DNA from: Actinidia chinensis
Taxonomy: Eukaryota > Streptophyta > Magnoliopsida > Ericales > Actinidiaceae
Length of the DNA: 15,000 nucleotides
Assembly: GCA_009663005.1 (NCBI GenBank)
Contig: CM018913.1
Location: forward strand, 3,182,421 to 3,197,420
Reading direction: 5' to 3'
Positions 8,163 to 15,000 of this stretch are shown piece after piece. How positions within the stretch are numbered: position 1 is the stretch's first letter; each line of letters opens with the position of its first letter. A program made the position numbers and the translations under genes. The notes under the pieces were generated by a model. The model did no database searches, had not been told where the DNA came from, and saw nothing but the letters and a program-made list of their open reading frames with translations.

Positions 8163-8539
8163 GGGCTTCTTTGACCGGAATATGGAGGGGAGACCTTTTA
8201 ACTTGTTTGGATACTTTTTTTTAGAATGAGTGAATAAGGTGGGGATAAAGAATAAAATATATATAAGAAACACAATATTAAATATTTAAATATTAAAATT
8301 ATAATCTTTTATTTCTCTCTATATATTAATGTACATTTTGTTTTCTCTTTAATATATTTTTTCTTATCCTCCACCCCTTACCCCCGGATAATTTTATTTT
8401 AGGGTATAGGCCACCCAAAAATTACCTCTCTATCCATCTCCTGAGGTATAAATTATCCGTTTCTATATTCTCAGCCAACGCCGAGAAAAAATTATCCGGG
8501 AAAAATTTCTCCCCTTCAATCGAATAGCCAAACGACCTC
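8163..8539. mobile_element. Tourist/PIF-Harbinger-like MITE, 377 bp
   Basis: Left end GGGCTTCTTTGACC and reverse-complemented right end GAGGTCGTTTGGCT form an imperfect inverted repeat that extends inward to a shared GGAGGGGAGA / GAAGGGGAGA segment. TAA flanks both sides (8160-8162 and 8540-8542), the 3-bp target duplication expected for PIF/Harbinger. The flanks join as upstream-region DNA: ACAAATAATTACAG on the left and GTGGATACC on the right match ACAAATAATACGTGGATAA near 511-529 upstream of gene A, which acts as the empty site. There is no coding capacity. Confidence 0.65.
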
Positions 8540-8670
8540 TAAGTGGATACCTAGAATCTGCCCCCCCTTTGAGTCACCGATTCCCTTTGACCTTCAACAA
8601 GTTTGCCACATTGAGTGTTTGCAATTCGGTGGGCAATCACCCACCTCCGTATAACTATATTTACTAGTCA

Positions 8671-9063
8671 CTTTTTTTTTTTACTCACTTCATCATTTAT
8701 GTATTTTTAATTCTATTATAATTCATTTCTATTTCTCTAATGATCTATTTTTTTCCAAAGACCCTACCTAAATGATTTTTTTTTAAATTATATATAAAAA
8801 GTATTTCCCTACTCCCTCTCGCATAAGATCGAAAAAATATACAATTTTTAATAAAAAAGTTTAATTAAAGACAAAAACTCAAGAAATTAAAAATCAAAAA
8901 GACAATAATCCAGAACTTTGACCTAATCACCATTTTATCTAAAAATTAATCATGACGTAAGTTTTTAACTATCACCTGATTTTCGTTCTTTGATATCATT
9001 ACAATTAAAGATACGAAAATGTACTTGAATAATGGTCCTTACGCTGACCTTTAAAACAAATTA
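8671..9063. other. AT-rich spacer
   Basis: Homopolymer T and A runs with no stable open frame, no inverted repeat I can support and no match to the gene family. Confidence 0.5.
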
Positions 9064-9309
9064 GGCTGTATTTGGTTTGAAGGAATGGTCATTTCATTGT
9101 AGTAATCATTCTAGTGTTGGGTTGATCAAAAAATAATAAAATAGTCATTCGATTTAGAATGATTATTATCAGCACATATGAATAACTATAATAACAGAAT
9201 GTCCATTTTATTTCCATCTCATTCTATTTCTTACAAAATAAAAATGAATATTCTTATATCATTTTATTCTAATTCCATACAAAATTCATTTCATCCAATT
9301 AAACACAAT
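9064..9309. mobile_element. Probable MITE, about 246 bp
   Basis: The left end GGCTGTATTTGGTTTGAAGG resembles the reverse complement of the right end, ATTGTGTTTAATTGGATGAA, over about 20 bases, and both are followed by AATG/ATTTC-rich AT sequence. A TTTGG motif near the terminus is usual for plant MITEs. No clean target duplication is visible (TTA on the left only), so the limits are approximate. Confidence 0.45.
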
Positions 9310-9460
9310 TTTCATGCAAGACCAAAACAGTAACTCACATATGATTATGAACACAACCACATCTTCTATAACTTCTACATATTATTTGAAAGTAAAAGTA
9401 ACGATGACCATGGATTCAATACTTCTAAGCCCAAATCACACATTTTCAAATTTATTACGG

Positions 9461-11381
9461 TTACTCTGCATCAACAATTTGGTTTCCATTCCACAGGTTG
9501 AGCTTAGGCCTGTTAAACAAGATCGTTTGAAATAAGTGTCATGATATATAAACAGCAGTAAAAATATTGGCTAGAGTTATGTTAAAAAAAAAAAAAGACT
9601 TACAGATGTAGAAGGAAATCTCCCTCTCTCATCTCACCATTGCTCGGGCATTCCATCTGAAAAAAATAGGGTTTCTTAAAGGGAGTTGTTTTAAGAAAGA
9701 TAATGTAAGGAATTTCAGAATTTGGAGAATTTGATAGTCTTACGATTTTTACACCCAATCGCTCACCGCAGTTGTTACAGTAAACATCCGACACTTTGTG
9801 ATCATTTCCAGCCTTTCGATCTTGCTCTGGACTGAGCGTGTGAACATTGGCGGCACTGCATGTGAGAGAAACATTTTTTTGGTGAAAGTTGAATTATTTC
9901 AATTGCAATAGACCCATCATTTTGTTTGAGAAGCATGAACAATTAATCAACAATGGCTACAAAATTTCTTAAAAATAAAAAGAAGGGTTAATTTCACTTT
10001 TAATCCTTTGAGTTTGACTCAAGTTTCACGAACTATAAGGACTAAAGTGAAACTTGGGTTAAACTCTAAGGATAAAAGTGAAATTGACCCATTAATCAAT
10101 TATGCTTAACTTATCTGGAGAAAATTACAAAATAACAAATTAAATTCTATAATTTTAATTGTAATAAATTAAATCTTTGAGTTTCGATCATTTGGTTATA
10201 ACTAAAATTGATCCAATTAGAGTTATTTTTAAGTTAAATATTCAAGATATTTTTTTAAAGTTTTGCTTGAAAATGAGTCTTAATTGAATCGATTAGGACT
10301 TTTAAAGGTGATAACGTTGAAAATATCATATTTTTAATTTTTTGGAAATAATCAATTGATTCCACTCTAATGAAATAAAAACTAACAGAGGATTTAATTG
10401 TGATTAAATCAAAAATTAGAGTTTAATAATTATAATTAAAAAATATAGGAACTTAATTTGTTATCAAGATCAAACACTAGTTCTGGTTTTTTGTAATTCT
10501 CCACTTATCTATTAAAATTATAATTTTATAAATAAAAAAAAAAACAGTATCCAAACAAGCTAATTTAACAGTTTTGAGTACTTACACATTTGAAAGATGC
10601 ATCCGAACAACTCAGGTTCCTCCTGAATATCAAATAAGGTATATAAGTAGTGACAACAAACAAAACATAGAAGCAAGTACGATTCACTAAAAAACAAAAC
10701 ACAATCGAGAAAATTTATCTTGAGATTTTATATGTGTGTGTATATATAATTGACCAAAAAGTAAAAATAAAATAAAAATGAAATGAAAACTGACTAAGAA
10801 AAAAATTAGGAAGATAAAAATATAATCGTTTAAAAGTTTGTACTTCCAATTATCATCAAAAAATTTAAAATATCTAAAATAAAAAGCTAAAATTATATCT
10901 GCAAAACCTTATTACATGTTTACACAGTACAAGCTAGGCACTTTAGGAATGAAACAATATAATTCATAAATATTGATTGCTTGACTATAAAAAAAACTCA
11001 AATAAGAAGAAAAAATATTACAACAATATATATTTAAATATAATATAAAAAATTATACCATCATAACTCAAATGATAAATTTATCACAATAATATACATT
11101 TTAATATAAGTTATGAATTATCAAATAATTATCTATATGATAATTTTATTTGCATTGATATACGTTTAAAATCTAAATTAAGAATTATTCCAATATAAAA
11201 TACACACAAAAAATATTAATATTTATTGATTGACATGAGATGGGATGGGATATGGGCGGGGAGGGGTGGGCCCTTGGGGATTGACTTGTTTTTCTTATTT
11301 TACACGCATAATGACACACGTGTAAGGGCATATTCGGAATTTTGATGGAACAGGGATGAAGAGCCAGTATGGTAGGCTCCG

Positions 11382-11414
<33 letters not shown>

Positions 11415-12831
11415 GTTAGTTATAAAATGTCAAGAATTTTTGACTTTTTTGTTTTTGTAACTTTACTTTAACTAAAATTAAGCAAAAAAGAAAAAACGAA
11501 GAAACAAAAAAAGCCAATTCTGATTGACTTTTTATTTATTTTAAGCCAAAAAATTCAAAAAAAAAATTAAAAAAAATTAGTGCCAAACGAAGCCTCCTGT
11601 CGCTTATGTTTTGGACACACATGGGACAACAGATGAGTCATAAGCTTGGGAACATAAGGATAAAAGTTGAATATATATATTATATACTTTCAATTGGGAC
11701 ACTTTAGAAAGTTCAAAGTTGAAAACATATGTCTAACCACATATATATACTTTCAATCTGGGACTCTCTCTCAAGTTCAAAGTTGAAAACATATGTCTAA
11801 CATAAATAAACAAAAATTGAATGAAAACTGAAAAAAAAAATTAGAAAGATAAAGATTGAATAATTTTAAAGTTTGTATTTTCTAAAATTACCATTCAAAA
11901 AAAAAAAGCTAGGCACTTTAGGAATGAACAATAGATCACTTGACTTTATTTTGTTTGAAAAAAAGAATAAATAATTTTTATGAAATGCATCCTAGAGAGA
12001 GAAGTAGAGAAGAAAATTTAAATATAAAAAAGAATATATAGAGAGAAGAAAATGGATTACGATGGGATGTGACTACGAACCTTGATCATATTTAATTCAA
12101 TTATATTGAACTCATTACTTTTTCATCCGTATTCAACTCGTCTGTGCTCAACTCAAAACCGACTTTAACCCGGCCCAAAACTCGTCCGTGCTCAACTCAA
12201 ATCCAACTTTAACCCGCCCCCAAAACCACCATTTGCAACCTCCATTAAACCAAAGAGCAAAGCTGCATATCTTTTAGACAGTATTAAAAAGGGTCCCAAC
12301 TCTTAATTTCGTTACTCCAAACTCCGCCGGAACCAAACTCCGGCACAGTTCCGGTCAAACTCCGGCAGGCTTTGGAGCATCAACAAATGTGTGAAAAGCT
12401 GCATATCTTTTAGCAACAGTATTAAAAAGAGTCCCAACTCTTAATTTCGTTACTCCAAACTCCGGCAGTAGCCATTGCCAAAGTCCGGCGGGCATTGGAG
12501 CAGCAACAAATTTGTGAAAAGCTGCATATCTTTTAGCAACATGGAATCCAAGAGCTGAATTTAGCGAATATCTCATCAGTTTAAGCTCAACAACTATTGT
12601 ATCGCCACCTTACACAACGTATAATGAGGGCACACATACAAAGAACAATACCAATAACTCATAAAAAAACTGAAACAATTCAAATGGGTAGAGAGAGAGA
12701 GAGAGAGAGCATACACTGAATGAAGTATACTGATAGTCTCTTTGCAAGACAATGTGAGTTCCGCATTTACAGAGGTAGAATTGATTATCAGGTGTTTGGT
12801 CGAATTTGGTGGGTGTAAAGGGCAATCCCAT
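9461..12831 (-). CDS. Gene C: diverged Yippee/Mis18-like protein, five exons, 121 aa
   Basis: Exons, in transcript order: 12831-12715, 10622-10588, 9855-9744, 9656-9604, 9509-9461 (TAA at 9463-9461). Introns are 2092, 732, 87 and 94 bp, all GT..AG, with the same phases as gene B (0, 2, 0, 2) and the same 35-base exon 2. Residues 17-27 read NQFYLCKCGTH, so the first cysteine pair is C-x-C (21, 23) rather than C-x2-C: one codon is missing against gene B. Exon 2 gives ELFGCIFQI, then AANV. Exon 3 holds DVYCNNCGERLGVKI with cysteines at 77 and 80 and valine where gene B has tryptophan. Exon 4 gives GDFLLHL; exon 5 gives PKLNLWNGNQIVDAE, ending without gene B's acidic tail. The start is the first ATG in frame. 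No internal stop is present, so it may be functional, but the altered zinc site hints at relaxed constraint or a new role. Mis18-like or Yippee-like function is inference. Confidence 0.72.
9985..10090. repeat. Fold-back inverted repeat in gene C intron 2
   Basis: Two arms of about 44 bases (GGGTTAATTTCACTTTTAAT.. on the left; the right arm reverse-complemented reads GGGTCAATTTCACTTTTATC..) pair with only a few mismatches around a loop of about 17 bases. It can form a long hairpin in DNA or in the pre-mRNA. It is probably a small fold-back MITE; no clear target duplication was found. Confidence 0.8.
11374..11595. mobile_element. Probable MITE, about 222 bp, in gene C intron 1
   Basis: The left end AGGCTCCGTTTGGTAATG and the reverse-complemented right end AGGCTTCGTTTGGCACTA share 12 of the first 13 bases. 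The interior is T-rich on the left and A-rich on the right, so the inverted repeat extends loosely inward. No target duplication could be assigned, so the superfamily is open (hAT or PIF/Harbinger by the GTTTGG motif). Confidence 0.55.
11674..11801 (+). repeat. 64-bp tandem duplication
   Basis: TATATACTTTCAATTGGGAC ... GTTCAAAGTTGAAAACATAT ... GTCTAAC occurs twice, with GAAAACATATGTCTAAC at 11721 and 11785. The copies are highly similar. It lies within intron 1 of gene C. Confidence 0.8.
12137..12224 (+). repeat. 44-bp tandem duplication
   Basis: CTCGTCTGTGCTCAACTCAA with the following AACCCGGCCC recurs 44 bases later, with a few substitutions, starting at 12181. It lies within intron 1 of gene C. 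Confidence 0.75.
12253..12544 (+). repeat. Minisatellite, about 123-136-bp unit, 2.2 copies
   Basis: AGCTGCATATCTTTTAG starts units at 12261, 12397 and 12520. Between them lie GTCCCAACTCTTAATTTCG, ACTCCAAACTCCG and short CTCCGG subrepeats that vary in number. The array is in intron 1 of gene C and creates chance open frames on the minus strand. Confidence 0.8.
12690..12709 (+). repeat. (GA)10 microsatellite at the start of gene C intron 1
   Basis: On the transcribed strand a (CT)n run follows the donor GTATG directly, as in gene B. The homologous position suggests that the run was present before the two genes diverged. Confidence 0.9.
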
Positions 12832-12944
12832 ATTTGCAATCCTGATCAAACAAAAGGATCCAAATTTTGTTATTTGAATTATGAATCGAGCTCAAGAAAA
12901 CACTTGTAACGATTGCCAAAGTAGACTGTACAAGAAGAAAGCAT

Positions 12945-12986
<42 letters not shown>

Positions 12987-13011
12987 GATATATATATATA
13001 TATATATATAT
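12832..13011 (-). promoter_or_regulatory. Upstream region/5' UTR of gene C
   Basis: Directly upstream of the ATG. It contains a long GA tract (12944-12986, CT on the transcribed strand) and an (AT)12 tract (12988-13011) that could supply a TATA-like element 160-180 bases from the start codon. It shows no visible similarity to the gene A and B upstream block. Promoter function is inferred from position only. Confidence 0.35.
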
Positions 13012-14580
13012 GCAAGGTTCAGGAGTGGGTGGGCCCTTGCTTTCTTGAGAATTTTTTTATAAAAAGAATCTTGAGAATTTTGTCCTTGGCGTGCTTTTTC
13101 TAGAATGACTTTGGGTAAAACCCATTTTAAAAAAGTCCTTGCTTTCACTGAATATGCCAAGAGTTTGGTGACCTTCTCAAAATTAGTGTGGCCTCCCTTG
13201 GGTTGATAATTGTATTGTAACTTTCCTTCCGTTAGTTGACCACTAATAAGTCGACTAAAATATTAATTATGTCAGTAGGCAATTTTTTAAATGGAAATCC
13301 GATTTTAACCCTCAACCATATCCATCTCTCACCATTAAAAAATTCAATTATAACCATTCCCACCATTAATTAATTTTTCTTTGGATGCAATCCAATCCAT
13401 TCGCAGTCTTCCAATGAAATATGCAAAGAAATTTGATGTCCTCGTGTGCCTTTGCCGCGTGACCAAGTATTTTGTACTCGTTTTGAGTCCATTTTAAAGA
13501 TTCAAATCATTTATATTATAGATTTTATTACATTGATCTATAATATCATAAAAAAATTTAATACTATAAAAAATCAAATTAATCTAATATAGATTAATGA
13601 TAGATCAATATCAATTTAAATCACAAGTATAATCTTGTGTGTCGTGCTTATTTAATAAATTATAAAAGAGATCTGAATTAATATTGAACTGTGTTTAATT
13701 AATATAGTTATTTAAAGTACTAATATTTATAAATAAATTTATAATATAAATATTTAAATCATTAAAATAAGCCATCCGTACTCCAACCTCTTACATATAT
13801 ACGTTATTCTAAAGTTGTCAGTATATTCAGAGATTCGGAACCTGAAATGCATAACCATTTTTTCTTCTGTTATTCAGTTTCCCATGTCAGTAAATCAATA
13901 AGCCAACCAAACAAAACAAGAGAATATTCATGCGAGAATTTAAAAAAGATCGGTACTGTATACAGTCAAATAAAAATTAAATATGTAAATGCAAAAAAAC
14001 AAAAAAATTTATTTACAAAAATATTTTTTGAAGTAACAACATTTTTGAAATTCTCTAAATATTTTTTGAAATGAAGATGAACCAAATTCGCTCTGTATTT
14101 CCAAAGGTAGTAAAAATAAGAGAAATATCAACAAAAAAAAAATGAAAAAATTGCATTTTCGAGGCCTAAACGGTAAAATTTGTTCAAAATTCGATCTTAG
14201 TCACGACAAAGCGATGAGTTTTGCTAGTTGTGCCGTTTTTCATCAAACTAAAGCCTTTCAGTCCAATTTAGATAACGTCGGCCTAAACCCAAATCTATCC
14301 CGTTGCTCCATATAAGCAACAACTATACTATCAGCATCACATTCACTACGTTGAATTATATATCCAGCCATTATATAAAGTATCGGTTTTGATTACTGTA
14401 GATTGTCCAATGACACACCAGGAACTTTCATCCACTTGCCATTAACGCCTTCCCCCTCTCTCACACACGCTCAAACTTCTCACTTCACTCTCACTGGGAC
14501 TCAAAACCTCTTCATTCCATTAAGTAGGAAGATAACACATGGTTAACTTAAAAAAGAATTGATGAGATTAGTTAATTTCA
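13012..14580. other. AT-rich spacer with no supported gene
   Basis: No open frame with recognisable protein features. The 75-codon plus frame at 13847-14074 is Lys/Asn/Phe-rich and typical of chance in A/T-rich DNA. 13490-13760 is extremely AT-rich. 14400-14515 is CT-rich with CTCTCACAC motifs, and its function is unclear. Confidence 0.5.
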
Positions 14581-14828
14581 CTGGGTGTTTATTAACTAAT
14601 CAAATTAATTAATATTATTTATTATTATTTCTTAAAACTAACAAAAGGATTCAGAGATTATTATAATTATTTTTTTAATCAATAATTTTAAAAAAAACGA
14701 ACTTATGGAATCAAAACTAACATGGAGTCAAAAAAATAAATAAATTAACAGATGGCATAAAAATTAAAAAATAATTTTAATTAATGGAATTAAAAAGATG
14801 TAATTTTGATTTGTTAATAAAAATTCAG
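14581..14828. mobile_element. Probable MITE, about 248 bp
   Basis: The left end CTGGGTGTTTATTAACTAAT and the reverse-complemented right end CTGAATTTTTATTAACAAAT agree at most positions, and the similarity continues into CAAATTA / CAAAATTA. The interior is AT-rich and noncoding. No convincing target duplication is visible, so the superfamily is not assigned. Confidence 0.5.
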
Positions 14829-14920
14829 CGAGGTGGCCTAGTCTGATCCATTCATATACATATGTCAACTTCCTAGTTGATGGAATGGAGAGGATTTGAA
14901 TCCCTCTCACTGTTCTTCTT

Positions 14921-14998
14921 CTAGTCCACAATCGCTAGCCCCTCCCGAATGAGCTCCGGTGGAGAAACGTTAACGGTGTTGTAGGACCGGTGAGGATG
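14921..14998 (-). CDS. Possible C-terminus of an unidentified gene (partial)
   Basis: The last 80 bases are noticeably GC-richer than the preceding kilobase. On the minus strand one frame is open from the right edge to a TAG at 14923-14921 and ends NVSPPELIREGLAIVD, with a codon choice that looks coding. I do not recognise the family. The plus strand offers only a short ATG frame at 14950 that stops after eleven codons. Too little is present for a firm call. Confidence 0.28.
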   Translation of the reverse strand, partial: HPHRSYNTVNVSPPELIREGLAIVD

Positions 14999-15000
14999 TT

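Noticed and set aside
9451..9456. AATAAA on the minus strand just after the gene C stop
   Set aside because: It lies only five bases past the stop codon, too close to act as the usual polyadenylation signal. The true 3' end of gene C was not located.
9314..9535. Plus-strand 73-codon frame ending RPVKQDRLK
   Set aside because: It is the antisense shadow of gene C exon 5 and its 3' flank; the minus-strand exon is supported by phase and by the LWNG match.
9600..9794. Gene C reading ending at the TAA at 9602-9600
   Set aside because: That TAA is part of a GTAAGT donor. Splicing to 9509 restores the LNLWNG tail shared with gene B. It is kept only as a possible intron-retention end.
12355..12576. 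Minus-strand frame with repeated AKRYAAFH units
   Set aside because: It is produced by the 123-136-bp minisatellite in intron 1 of gene C; the repeat is DNA-level and not conserved in gene B.
12788..13160. Minus-strand frames rich in Ser-Leu and Ile-Tyr repeats
   Set aside because: They are translations of the GA and AT microsatellites upstream of gene C.

Overview
The window looks like nuclear DNA of a flowering plant, most likely a eudicot. It is AT-rich, with long intergenic spacers, short coding exons split by GT..AG introns, many GA/CT and AT microsatellites, several non-autonomous DNA transposons and one gene-less LTR retrotransposon. I cannot name the species. No bacterial-style operon, rRNA, tRNA or CRISPR array is visible.

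The core of the window is a small cluster of Yippee/Mis18-like zinc-binding protein genes, all on the minus strand. The exons are too short to stand out as open frames, so I rebuilt two genes from splice sites and paralogue comparison. Gene B (5978 down to 2288) and gene C (12831 down to 9461) each have five exons. Intron positions and phases are the same in both. Predicted proteins are 126 and 121 residues. Each has a cysteine pair near the N-terminus, a second C-x2-C followed by LG[WV]K, and a shared C-terminal LWNG. A third gene, A, begins at position 10 and leaves through the left edge; only its first ten coding bases and its upstream region are present.

Layout: 1-10 start of gene A; 11-1100 its upstream region, carrying a 336-bp hAT-like MITE with a perfect 8-bp target duplication; 1100-2287 the 3' side of gene B plus an unidentified coding-like fragment; 2288-5978 gene B, whose second intron holds a 2.28-kb LTR element (2845-5123); 5979-6480 the gene B upstream region, a paralogue of the gene A upstream region; 6480-9460 spacer with an LTR-like remnant, an orphan third copy of the upstream region and two MITE-like elements; 9461-12831 gene C, with a fold-back element, a TIR element and tandem repeats in its introns; 12832-15000 the upstream region of gene C, AT-rich spacer, one more MITE-like element and, at the right edge, a possible C-terminus of another minus-strand gene.

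Genes A and B clearly come from a recent local duplication that included the promoter. Gene C is an older, more diverged copy with a changed first zinc knuckle. The orphan upstream copy near 7.9-8.7 kb suggests a further duplicate whose coding part is gone. All gene structures here are inferences from the sequence; no transcript evidence was available.
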